From: DASQJL01 sp035689165
Lineage (GTDB): Bacteria > Eisenbacteria > RBG-16-71-46 > SZUA-252
Direction: 5' to 3'
DNA length: 18,443 nucleotides
Assembly (NCBI GenBank): GCA_035689165.1
Contig: DASSLZ010000275.1
Coordinates: 1 to 18,443, forward strand
In this document: positions 5,743-13,472 of the stretch, in pieces
Layout: every line of letters starts with the position of its first letter
Position numbering within the stretch: position 1 is the stretch's first letter
Notes under the pieces: model-generated
Seen by the model: the letters and a program-made list of their open reading frames with translations, nothing else
What the model was told of the DNA's origin: nothing
The model's database searches: none
Program-made: the position numbers and the translations under genes

Positions 5743-7256
5743 TCGCCTCCGGCATCCGCGAAGCCGCGGCCCTGCCGCGAATCGTCGGCGCCCTGGAGAT
5801 GCGGGGGGCGCCGGCCGGAGAGTGGACGCGCGTGCAGTACGACTCCCGGGCCGTTCAGCCCGGCGACGTGTTCGTGGCGATCCCCGGCGAGAAGGCCGAT
5901 GGGCACGGGTTCGTGCCCGAGGCGGCGAAGAAGGGCGCGCTGGTCGCGATCGTGGAGCGCTTCACGTCCGAGGCCGCGTGGCCCGAGGTGCGCGTGAAGA
6001 GCGCCCGCCGCGCGCTCGCGATCCTCGCGGGCGAGGAGACCGATCACCCCTCGCACGACCTCCTCGTCGTCGGCGTCACCGGCACGAACGGCAAGACCAC
6101 CACGACGCACCTGATCCGCGCCGCGCTGAAGGAGCGCGGCGAGCGGGTCGGCCTGATCGGCACGGTCGGCTACGAGCTGGAAGGGGATCACGAGGCGGCG
6201 CCGCACACGACGCCCGAAGCGCCCGAGCTGGCGCGGCTCTTCCGCCGCTGGAGCGACCGCGGCGCCTCCGGGGTGGTGATGGAGGTCTCGTCCCACGCGC
6301 TCGCCCAGGACCGCACCTACGGAATCGCGTTCGACGTGGGCGTGTTCACCAACCTGACGCAGGACCATCTCGATTTCCACGGGACGATGGAGGCGTATCG
6401 CGACGCCAAAGCGCGGCTCTTCCGCGCCGAGACCCGCGGCGACCGCACGAAGACCATGGCCGGCGTCCTCAACATGGAGGACGAAGCGGGGCGGTGGATT
6501 CGCGAGCGCGCCGACGGCCCGACGATCGGTTACGGGGGAGAGGGCGCCGTAGGCCCTGGGGACGTGGGGGCGGCGGAGGTCGTCGCGGAAGAAGCGCGGC
6601 TCGGTCCGGCAGGCACGAGACTCCGGATCCGATATCCGCGCGGCTCCGTCTCCGTCGCCCTGAAGCTCCGGGGACGGTTCAACGTCGCGAACGCGCTCGC
6701 CGCGTTCGCCGCGGCCTATGCCGCCGGGACGCCGCCCGAGGCGATCGCGCGGGGCCTGGAGTCGGTCGCGTCGGTGCCGGGGCGCCTCGAGCCGGTGGAC
6801 GCGGGGCAGCCGTTCCAGGTGCTGGTGGACTACGCCCACACGCCCGACGCGCTGGAGCGCGCGCTCGAGGCCGTGCGCGCGTTCGGCCCGCACCGGATCC
6901 TCTGCGTCTTCGGATGCGGCGGCGACCGCGACCGCGGGAAGCGCCCCCTGATGGGCGCCGCGGCCGCGCGGCTCGCCGACCGGGTGTTCATCACGTCGGA
7001 CAACCCCCGCAGCGAAGATCCCGAGGCGATCGTCCGCGAGATCGAGGGGGGGGCGCACGGCACCGCGTCGGTCGCGACGATCCTGGACCGCGCCGAGGCG
7101 ATCCGCGCCGCGGTCGACGAGGCGCAGGCCGGGGACGCGCTGATCATCGCGGGCAAGGGCCACGAGACCTATCAGATCCTCTCCACGGGAACGATCCCCT
7201 TCGACGACCGAACGGCCGCGCGCGAGGCGCTCCGGGCGCGGGGGTTTTCGGGGTGA
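5739..7256 (+). CDS. murE: UDP-MurNAc-tripeptide ligase MurE, meso-DAP type
   Basis: ATP-dependent ligase that adds the third stem residue to UDP-MurNAc-L-Ala-D-Glu in the cytoplasm. The 505 residues contain the N-terminal Y-D-S-R-A-V-Q-P-G-D segment (34-43), the P-loop T-G-T-N-G-K-T-T-T (115-123), the N-L-T-Q-D-H-L-D-F-H-G motif (205-215), the lysine expected to be carbamylated in D-A-K-A-R-L-F (K224), V-D-Y-A-H-T-P-D (363-370), and G-K-G-H-E (472-476). The D421-N-P-R424 motif is the known marker for meso-diaminopimelate rather than lysine specificity. GTG 5739 overlaps the ftsI stop and gives a normal N-terminus; an internal ATG at 5799 would remove the first strand of the domain. The stop overlaps the murF GTG. 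Confidence 0.95.
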   Translation: MIASGIREAAALPRIVGALEMRGAPAGEWTRVQYDSRAVQPGDVFVAIPGEKADGHGFVPEAAKKGALVAIVERFTSEAAWPEVRVKSARRALAILAGEETDHPSHDLLVVGVTGTNGKTTTTHLIRAALKERGERVGLIGTVGYELEGDHEAAPHTTPEAPELARLFRRWSDRGASGVVMEVSSHALAQDRTYGIAFDVGVFTNLTQDHLDFHGTMEAYRDAKARLFRAETRGDRTKTMAGVLNMEDEAGRWIRERADGPTIGYGGEGAVGPGDVGAAEVVAEEARLGPAGTRLRIRYPRGSVSVALKLRGRFNVANALAAFAAAYAAGTPPEAIARGLESVASVPGRLEPVDAGQPFQVLVDYAHTPDALERALEAVRAFGPHRILCVFGCGGDRDRGKRPLMGAAAARLADRVFITSDNPRSEDPEAIVREIEGGAHGTASVATILDRAEAIRAAVDEAQAGDALIIAGKGHETYQILSTGTIPFDDRTAAREALRARGFSG

Positions 7257-8695
7257 CCGCCGCCGCCCGCGGCTGGCTCACGCTGGAGGGGGTCCTCCGC
7301 GCCGTGGACGGCACCTTGGCCTCGCCTGCCGGGACGACGCTCGCCGCACCGCGCGACCTCGAGTTCGCGGGATGCGCCATCGACAGCCGCACCCTCCAGG
7401 CCGGCGATCTCTTCGTCCCGCTCCCCGGCACGCGCGCCGACGGCCACGAGTTCATCGCGGCGGCGCTCCAGGGTGCGGCGGCCGGCAGCCTGATCGGCCG
7501 CGACCGCCCGGTTCCGCCCGAAGCGGCCGCCACGAAGAAACCGGTGATCCGCGTCGCGGACCCGCTCGGCGCGATGCAGGCGCTGGGTCGCTGGTGCCGT
7601 GACCGCGCTGGGATCCCGGTCGTCGCGATCACGGGCAGCAACGGGAAGACCACCACCAAGGAGATGACCGCGGCCGTGCTGGGCACGTCGCGCCGCGTGC
7701 ACAAGAACGTCGGAAACCTGAACAACCACATCGGCGTGCCGCTCACCCTCACCCGGCTCCGCCCCGAGCACGAGGCCCTGGTCGTCGAGATGGGGATGAG
7801 CGCGCGGGGCGAGATCCGCGATCTCGCGGCGATGGCGCAGCCGACGATCGGCGTGCTCACGAATGCCTCGGCCGCGCACCTCCAGCAGCTCGGCTCGGTG
7901 GAAGAGGTGGCGCGGGCGAAGAGCGAGCTGGCCGAGGCGCTTCCGACGCAGGGACTCCTCGTCCTGAACGCGGACGACCCGCTTCTCTATCCGATGAACC
8001 GCGAGCGGATCGTGCGGAAGACCACCTACGGGCTCGACAATCCCGACGCGGCGCTGCGCCCCACGCGCGTCCTCGTGGACGAGGACGGAACCACGCGCTT
8101 CACCCTCGAGGACGGCAGCGAGGGGCGGCTCTCCCTCCTCGGACGGCACAACGTGCGGAACGCGCTCGCGGCGATCGCGGTGGGGGACGAGCTGATGGTC
8201 CCGCGCGACGCCGCGCTCGCCGCCCTCGCCGCGCTCCGCCCGGCGAAGCATCGCCTGGAGATACTCCACGCCGGCGGCGTCGCCGTGATCGACGACGCCT
8301 ACAACGCGAACCCCGCCTCGATGCGCGAGGCGCTGGCGATCCTGGGCGGCGTGGCCGTGGAAGGCGAGCGGCGGGCGGTGCTGGGCGACATGCTCGAGCT
8401 GGGTCCGGGGAGCGAGGCGCTGCACGAGACGGTCGGCCGCGCGGTCCCCGCGGGCGCCTGGCTCTACGTCGCGGGGTCCTTCGCCGCGGCCATCGAGCGG
8501 GGCGCCAAGGCCGCGGGCGTCGCCGCGGCGCGGATCCGCCGCTTCGAGGACGTGGACGCGATGGCCGCCGCGGTGGCGGCGGACGCCCGCGCGGGCGATC
8601 TCGTCCTGGTGAAAGGATCGCGCGGGATGCGTCTCGAGCGCGTGGTGCAGGCGCTCCAGGCCGCGGGCGCCCAGGCCGGGGCGGGGAGGGACTGA
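7253..8695 (+). CDS. murF: UDP-MurNAc-tripeptide--D-alanyl-D-alanine ligase MurF
   Basis: Adds D-Ala-D-Ala to the tripeptide precursor, completing UDP-MurNAc-pentapeptide. The 480 residues show the N-terminal I-D-S-R-T-L-Q-A-G-D motif (43-52), the P-loop T-G-S-N-G-K-T-T-T (128-136), the MurF-typical N-N-H-I-G-V-P-L-T-L (157-166), E-M-G-M-S-A-R-G-E-I (179-188), then D-A-Y-N-A-N-P-A-S-M and L-G-D-M-L-E-L-G in the C-terminal half and G-S-R-G-M-R-L-E near the end. GTG 7253 overlaps the murE stop by four bases; the ribosome binding site is only a G-rich run around 7240. The D-Ala-D-Ala dipeptide must come from a ddl gene elsewhere, since none is in this cluster. Confidence 0.95.
   Translation: MTAAARGWLTLEGVLRAVDGTLASPAGTTLAAPRDLEFAGCAIDSRTLQAGDLFVPLPGTRADGHEFIAAALQGAAAGSLIGRDRPVPPEAAATKKPVIRVADPLGAMQALGRWCRDRAGIPVVAITGSNGKTTTKEMTAAVLGTSRRVHKNVGNLNNHIGVPLTLTRLRPEHEALVVEMGMSARGEIRDLAAMAQPTIGVLTNASAAHLQQLGSVEEVARAKSELAEALPTQGLLVLNADDPLLYPMNRERIVRKTTYGLDNPDAALRPTRVLVDEDGTTRFTLEDGSEGRLSLLGRHNVRNALAAIAVGDELMVPRDAALAALAALRPAKHRLEILHAGGVAVIDDAYNANPASMREALAILGGVAVEGERRAVLGDMLELGPGSEALHETVGRAVPAGAWLYVAGSFAAAIERGAKAAGVAAARIRRFEDVDAMAAAVAADARAGDLVLVKGSRGMRLERVVQALQAAGAQAGAGRD
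8683..8690 (+). promoter_or_regulatory. Strong ribosome binding site for mraY
   Basis: GGGGAGGG lies 8 bases before GTG 8699 and overlaps the last codons of murF. It is among the strongest Shine-Dalgarno matches in the cluster and fixes the mraY start. Confidence 0.65.
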
Positions 8696-8698
8696 CGG

Positions 8699-9787
8699 GT
8701 GTTCTACCACCTCCTCTACCCGCTGCACGAGCACTTCGCGCCCTTCAACGTTTTCCGCTACATCACGTTCCGCGCCGCGTACGCGCTCGCGACGGCGCTC
8801 TTCATCGCGCTCTTCCTGGGTCCGCCGGTGATCCGGCGGCTGCGCGCGCTGAAGATCGGCCAGAAGGTGCGCGACGACGGTCCGCAGAGCCACCTGCCGA
8901 AGGCGGGGACGCCCACGATGGGCGGCGTCCTCATGGTCATCTCGATCGCGGTGACCACGCTGCTCTGGGGCAATCTCTCGAATCGGAACGTCTGGATCGC
9001 GCTCATCGCCACGATCTGGATGGGGACGGTCGGCTTCATCGACGACTATCTCCGCGTCGTGAAGAACTTCCGGAAGGGGCTCCTGGGGCGCTACAAGCTG
9101 GCGGGGCAGATCACGCTGGGGATCGGGGTCTTCGCGGCGGTCTTCTTCTACCCGGCGCACGGGCTGCTCGACCCGGCCGAAACCAACATTCCCTTCTTGA
9201 AGCGCACGGTCGTGGATTTCGGATGGCTCTATCTCCCCTTCGTGATCCTGGTCATCACCGGGGCGTCGAACGCGGTGAACCTGGCCGATGGCTTGGACGG
9301 CCTCGCGGCGGGGCTCGCCGCCTTCGGCGCGGTCGCGCTCGGAGGGATGTGCTACATCACGGGCCACGCCAAGTTCTCGCAGTACCTCCAGGTCCCCTAC
9401 ATCGCCGGCACCGGGGAGCTCGCGGTCTTCTGCGCGGCGATCATCGGGGCCACGCTCGGCTTCTTGTGGTGGAACTGCCACCCGGCCGACGTCTTCATGG
9501 GGGACACGGGATCGCTCTCCCTGGGGGCCGCCCTGGGAACCGTGGCGGTGCTCATCAAGCGGGAATTCCTGCTCGCCATCGTCTGCGGGGTGTTCGTGAT
9601 CGAGGCCCTTTCGGTCATGGCGCAGGTCCTTTCCTTCAAGATCTGGGGGATACGAGTTCTCAAGATGGCTCCGTTGCATCATCATTTCGAGCTGAGCGGT
9701 TGGAAGGAGACGCGCGTCGTGGTCCGCTTCTGGATCGCCGCCGCCCTCTGCGCGCTGTTGGCCCTGAGCACCCTGAAGCTGCAATGA
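8699..9787 (+). CDS. mraY: Phospho-N-acetylmuramoyl-pentapeptide-transferase MraY
   Basis: Integral membrane enzyme that transfers phospho-MurNAc-pentapeptide to undecaprenyl phosphate, making lipid I. At 362 residues it has the family length and a multi-helix profile (about ten membrane segments expected). Conserved cytoplasmic motifs are visible: G-T-P-T-M-G-G (70-76), the D115-D116-Y aspartate pair, N-L-A-D-G-L-D-G (194-201), P-A-D-V-F-M-G-D-T-G-S-L (262-273), and the histidine cluster P-L-H-H-H-F-E (325-331). GTG 8699 starts three bases after the murF stop with a strong ribosome binding site and gives the normal M-F-Y-H-L-L-Y-P-L N-terminus. Its stop overlaps the murD ATG (ATGA). Confidence 0.97.
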   Translation: MFYHLLYPLHEHFAPFNVFRYITFRAAYALATALFIALFLGPPVIRRLRALKIGQKVRDDGPQSHLPKAGTPTMGGVLMVISIAVTTLLWGNLSNRNVWIALIATIWMGTVGFIDDYLRVVKNFRKGLLGRYKLAGQITLGIGVFAAVFFYPAHGLLDPAETNIPFLKRTVVDFGWLYLPFVILVITGASNAVNLADGLDGLAAGLAAFGAVALGGMCYITGHAKFSQYLQVPYIAGTGELAVFCAAIIGATLGFLWWNCHPADVFMGDTGSLSLGAALGTVAVLIKREFLLAIVCGVFVIEALSVMAQVLSFKIWGIRVLKMAPLHHHFELSGWKETRVVVRFWIAAALCALLALSTLKLQ

Positions 9788-11175
9788 GCACGACGACGCA
9801 ACCCTGGTTCGCCGGATCGAAGGCGCTGGTCGTGGGACTGGCGCGGAGCGGCATCGCCGCGGCGCGGCTGCTCCGGCGCCACGGCGCCTCCGTGCGCGCC
9901 GTGGACCGGCGGCGCGCTGAGGAGCTCTCCCCCGACGCGGCCGATCTCGAGTCCTTGGGCGTCGAGCTGCGGGCCGGCGGTACCGATCCCGCGTCCCTCG
10001 AAGGCCGCGACCTGGTCGTCGTGAGCCCGGGGGTCCCGCTCGACCTGCCGCTCTTCCGCGAGGCGGAGCGGCGCGGCATCCCGATCGCGGCCGAGATCGA
10101 GCTGGGATTCGCGGTGGCCAAGGCGCCGATCGTGGCGGTGACGGGCACCAACGGCAAGAGCACGACGGTGGAGCTTCTCGGCGCCTTCGGCCGCGCCGCG
10201 GGAAGGCCGACCGAGGTGCTCGGCAACATCGGGACCGCCCTCTCCGAGCGCGCCGAGTCGGTGCCGGAAGAGGGGCTGTTGGTCGTCGAGGTCTCCAGCT
10301 TCCAGCTCGAGACCTGCACGCGCTTCCGCCCCGACGTGGGCGTGATCCTGAACGTGACGCCCGACCACCTGGACCGCCACGGCACGCTGGAGCGCTACGC
10401 CGCCGTCAAGGCGCGGCTCTTCGCGCACCAGACCGACCGCGACTACCGGGTGCAGCCGCTCGGCGATCCGCTCCTCGTCTCGCTGCTCGCCCCGATGCGC
10501 TCGCGGCCGCTCTGGTTCGGCTTCACCGATCCCACCGCCGACGGCGTCTGGGAGGAGGGGGGCGCGCTCCGCTCCCGGTTCGAGGGGCGCGAGGGCACCA
10601 TCGTCAAGCGGAGCGATGCGAAGCTCGAGGGGCCCCACAACACCGAGAACATGGCGGCCGCCGCGGCGGCGGCGCTCGCCGTCGGAATCTCCGAGCGGGC
10701 GATCGCGTCGGCGCTCCGCCAGTTCCGCGGGCTCCCGCACCGGCTGGCGCTGGTCGCGGAGATCGACGGCGTGCGGTACGTGAACGACTCCAAGGCGACG
10801 AACGTGGATTCCATGAAGCGCGCGCTGGAGTCGTTCGGCGACGCGCCGATCACGCTCATCGCGGGCGGACGCGACAAGAACGGCGACTTCGCCTCCATCG
10901 CCCCGCTCGTGGCCGAGAAGGTGCGGCGCGCCCTGTACGTCGGGGAAGCGGCGCCAATTCTCGAGCGCGCCTGGCCGCACCTGTCCGCCCAGCGCGCGGC
11001 GACGCTGGAGGACGCGGTCCGCCTCGCGCGCGCCGAGACGCCGGCGGGCGGGGTCGTGCTGCTGTCGCCGGGCTGCGCGTCGTACGACATGTTCCGCAAT
11101 TTCGAGGAGCGCGGCGCCCGCTTCGAAGCGGCCGTGCACGCGCTGCAGCGGGACCCCGCGCGGGCGAAGCCGTGA
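9784..11175 (+). CDS. murD: UDP-MurNAc-L-alanine--D-glutamate ligase MurD
   Basis: Adds D-glutamate to UDP-MurNAc-L-Ala using ATP. The 463 residues carry an N-terminal Rossmann domain with V-V-G-L-A-R-S-G (16-23), S-P-G-V-P (81-85), the P-loop T-G-T-N-G-K-S-T (120-127), S-S-F-Q-L-E (171-176), N-V-T-P-D-H-L-D-R-H-G (190-200) and the lysine expected to be carbamylated (K209 in A-A-V-K-A-R-L-F). The C-terminal domain has N-D-S-K-A-T-N, G-G-R-D-K-N and S-P-G-C-A-S-Y-D-M-F, the last two being MurD hallmarks. ATG 9784 overlaps the mraY stop; there is no clear ribosome binding site, so translation probably depends on coupling. The stop overlaps the ftsW GTG. Confidence 0.95.
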   Translation: MSTTTQPWFAGSKALVVGLARSGIAAARLLRRHGASVRAVDRRRAEELSPDAADLESLGVELRAGGTDPASLEGRDLVVVSPGVPLDLPLFREAERRGIPIAAEIELGFAVAKAPIVAVTGTNGKSTTVELLGAFGRAAGRPTEVLGNIGTALSERAESVPEEGLLVVEVSSFQLETCTRFRPDVGVILNVTPDHLDRHGTLERYAAVKARLFAHQTDRDYRVQPLGDPLLVSLLAPMRSRPLWFGFTDPTADGVWEEGGALRSRFEGREGTIVKRSDAKLEGPHNTENMAAAAAAALAVGISERAIASALRQFRGLPHRLALVAEIDGVRYVNDSKATNVDSMKRALESFGDAPITLIAGGRDKNGDFASIAPLVAEKVRRALYVGEAAPILERAWPHLSAQRAATLEDAVRLARAETPAGGVVLLSPGCASYDMFRNFEERGARFEAAVHALQRDPARAKP

Positions 11176-12344
11176 ACGTGGCCCTGGATCGCGCGCGCCG
11201 TCCCGACTTCAAGCTGCTCGTTCCCGTCGTCTGCCTGGTGGCGCTGGGACTGGTGATGGTCTTCTCGTCCAGCGCGAGCCTCGCGGCGCACCGCTACAAC
11301 TCGGAGTACTTCTTCCTGAAGCGCCACTTCGTCCGCGTGCTGATCGGCGTGGCGCTTCTGGTCGTAGTCGCCCGCACCGACTACCACGTGCTGCAGCGGC
11401 TCGCCGCCTGGGCGCTGGGCGGCACGGTGCTCCTCCTCGGCGCGCTGCTCGCCCTGGGGAGCGCGGTGCGCGGCGCCAACCGCTGGCTATCGCTCGCGAC
11501 CGTCACGATCCAGCCCACCGAGATCGCGCGCGTCGCCTGCGTCGTCTATCTGGCCAAGCTCCTCGACCGGAAAGGGGAGCGGATGGCCTCCTTCAAGGAG
11601 GGCGTGCTCCCGGCCTGCATGGTGCTCGGGCTCATGGCCTTCCTCATCCTCCTCCAGCCGAACCTGGGGAGCACGATCGCGCTCCTCTCGACCGGCTTCG
11701 TCATGCTCCACCTCTCGGGGGCGCGGCGGGCGCATCTGGCGCTCCTCGCCCTCGCCGGCGTGCTCGTGGCCGTGCTCGCCGTCTCCCACAACGGCTACAT
11801 GATGGAGCGGGTCCAGGGATGGCTCGCCCAGTGGGGGCACGGCCGCTCGGACTCGCTCGGCAAGAACTGGCAGGTGTCGCAGTCGATCCTGGCCCTGGGC
11901 TCCGGGGGCGTCCTCGGCGCCGGGCCGGGTCATGGTCTGCAGAAGGTGTTCTTCCTCCCCGACCCGCACACCGACTTCATCTTCGCGGTCATCGGGGAGG
12001 AGCTGGGTCTTCTGGGAACGGCGGGCGTGCTCGCCGCCTTCTCGGTTCTGTTCCTGCGTGGACTGAAGGTCGCGGCCGGAGCGCCGGACCGGTTCGGCTA
12101 TCTGCTGGCCGCCGGCCTCACGGTCAACCTGTCGGTCTACGTCGCCATGAACATCGCAGTGGTGACCGGGGTGATTCCCACCACCGGCCTGCCGCTGCCG
12201 TTCGTCAGCTATGGGGGCTCGGCCCTCGTCGTCAACTTGGGGGTAATCGGTGTTCTCCTCAACATCGCCCATCAAATGGAGACAGGGTATCGGACGTCCG
12301 CGGTCGTCCGGCCGCCCGGAGTCGGACGCCGGCGCGTCCGATAG
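11172..12344 (+). CDS. ftsW: Septal peptidoglycan polymerase FtsW (SEDS family)
   Basis: Membrane glycosyltransferase that polymerises lipid II at the septum together with FtsI. The 390 residues have the expected multi-pass profile, with F-S-S-S-A-S after the first helix, N-R-W-L-S-L then Q-P-T-E-I-A-R (114-120), L-Q-P-N-L-G-S in mid protein, H-T-D-F-I-F-A-V-I-G-E-E-L-G (266-279, containing the conserved aspartate D268), and the terminal P-L-P-F-V-S-Y-G-G-S signature. RodA is closely related; position between murD and murG argues for FtsW. GTG 11172 overlaps the murD stop by four bases. A short basic cytoplasmic tail of about 20 residues ends at 12344, and its coding region may overlap the start of murG. 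Confidence 0.95.
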   Translation: MNVALDRARRPDFKLLVPVVCLVALGLVMVFSSSASLAAHRYNSEYFFLKRHFVRVLIGVALLVVVARTDYHVLQRLAAWALGGTVLLLGALLALGSAVRGANRWLSLATVTIQPTEIARVACVVYLAKLLDRKGERMASFKEGVLPACMVLGLMAFLILLQPNLGSTIALLSTGFVMLHLSGARRAHLALLALAGVLVAVLAVSHNGYMMERVQGWLAQWGHGRSDSLGKNWQVSQSILALGSGGVLGAGPGHGLQKVFFLPDPHTDFIFAVIGEELGLLGTAGVLAAFSVLFLRGLKVAAGAPDRFGYLLAAGLTVNLSVYVAMNIAVVTGVIPTTGLPLPFVSYGGSALVVNLGVIGVLLNIAHQMETGYRTSAVVRPPGVGRRRVR

Positions 12345-13470
12345 GGTCGCACCGCTCCGCCTGCTGATCGCGGCCGGCGGAACCGGGGGGCACGTCTACC
12401 CCGGGATCGCGGTCGCCGAGGAATGGCGGCGGCGGCATCCCGATTCGGAAGTGGTGTTCGTCGGCACGGCGCGCGGCGTCGAGAGCACGGCGGTGCCGCA
12501 GGCGGGGTTCGCGCTCCGCACCATCGCCGCGCGCGGGATCCCGCGGCGGCTGGGGTTCGGCGTGATACGGGCCGTGGCCGCGATGATCCAGAGCTTCGTG
12601 CAGGCGCAGTCGCTCCTGCGCGATCTGAAGCCGCAGGTCGTGGTGGTGACGGGAGGCTACGTGAGCGGACCGGTCGGGCTGGCGGCGAAGCTTCGCGGCA
12701 TCCCGGTCGTGGTGCAGGAGCAGAACTCGGTGCCGGGGGCGACGAACCTCTGGCTCAACCTGATCGCCGACGAGGTGCACATCTCGTTCGTGGAATCGCG
12801 GAACTACTTCCGGAGGCGGAACAACCTGAAAGTCACCGGCAATCCCATCCGCCGCTCGCTGCTCCGCCAGGACCGGACCAGCGCCTACGAGTTCCTGCGC
12901 CTCGACCCGCATCGGAGCACGCTGCTCGTGTTCGGCGGGAGCCGCGGCGCCACCAGCATCAACCGGGCGTTCCAGGACGCGCTGCCGCGCCTGACGCGGC
13001 TCCAGAACATCCAGGTGCTGTGGCAGACGGGGAAGGACGAGGCGGCGGCGATCCGCGACCGCGTGAAGTCGCTCTCGATCCCGGTGCACGTGCTGCCCTA
13101 TCTCGACCAGATGGAGAAGGCATACGCCGTCGCCGACCTCGCGGTGTGCCGCGCCGGCGCGATGACGATCGCCGAGCTGACGGCGTGCGGGGTGCCCTCC
13201 ATCCTGATCCCCTATCCGCACGCCACCCACGATCACCAGACGGTGAACGCGCGCGGCCTGATGGAGCGGGGCGCCGCCGAGGTGATCCGGGACGACGAGC
13301 TGGAGGCGGAGGACCTGGCGAAGCGGATCGTCCAGCTCTTCCAGGACGAGCCGCGGCTCCGCCGCATGGCGCGGAACGCCCGGGCCTTCTCGCGCACGAA
13401 CGCGGCCGAGCGACTGGTGACCTCGATCGAGTCGCTCGCGGGGGCGGTCCCCGCGGAGCGGATGGGTTAG
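12250..13470 (+). CDS. murG: UDP-GlcNAc:lipid I N-acetylglucosaminyltransferase MurG, start uncertain
   Basis: Peripheral membrane GT28 enzyme that adds GlcNAc to lipid I to give lipid II on the cytoplasmic face. Hallmarks are the N-terminal A-A-G-G-T-G-G-H-V-Y-P-G loop, Q-E-Q-N-S-V-P-G-A-T-N, F-G-G-S-R-G-A-T-S-I-N and the donor site with A-M-T-I-A-E-L-T-A-C-G then H-D-H-Q. The start is a problem. Homologues usually read M-R-x-L-I-A before the G-loop, but here the equivalent codon is CTC (12355). The nearest upstream standard start is GTG 12250, which has GGGGG six bases before it but overlaps ftsW by 95 bp and gives 406 residues instead of about 370. CTG 12361 is another candidate. The next downstream start, GTG 12451, would delete the G-loop. 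Identity is firm; the 5' end is not. Confidence 0.92.
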   Translation: MFSSTSPIKWRQGIGRPRSSGRPESDAGASDRVAPLRLLIAAGGTGGHVYPGIAVAEEWRRRHPDSEVVFVGTARGVESTAVPQAGFALRTIAARGIPRRLGFGVIRAVAAMIQSFVQAQSLLRDLKPQVVVVTGGYVSGPVGLAAKLRGIPVVVQEQNSVPGATNLWLNLIADEVHISFVESRNYFRRRNNLKVTGNPIRRSLLRQDRTSAYEFLRLDPHRSTLLVFGGSRGATSINRAFQDALPRLTRLQNIQVLWQTGKDEAAAIRDRVKSLSIPVHVLPYLDQMEKAYAVADLAVCRAGAMTIAELTACGVPSILIPYPHATHDHQTVNARGLMERGAAEVIRDDELEAEDLAKRIVQLFQDEPRLRRMARNARAFSRTNAAERLVTSIESLAGAVPAERMG

Positions 13471-13472
13471 AC

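Noticed and set aside
7172..9784. 870-codon minus-strand frame opposite murF and mraY
   Set aside because: It mirrors the codon structure of the coding strand, has low-complexity Arg/Glu/His content and no domain signature, and crosses two well-defined genes.
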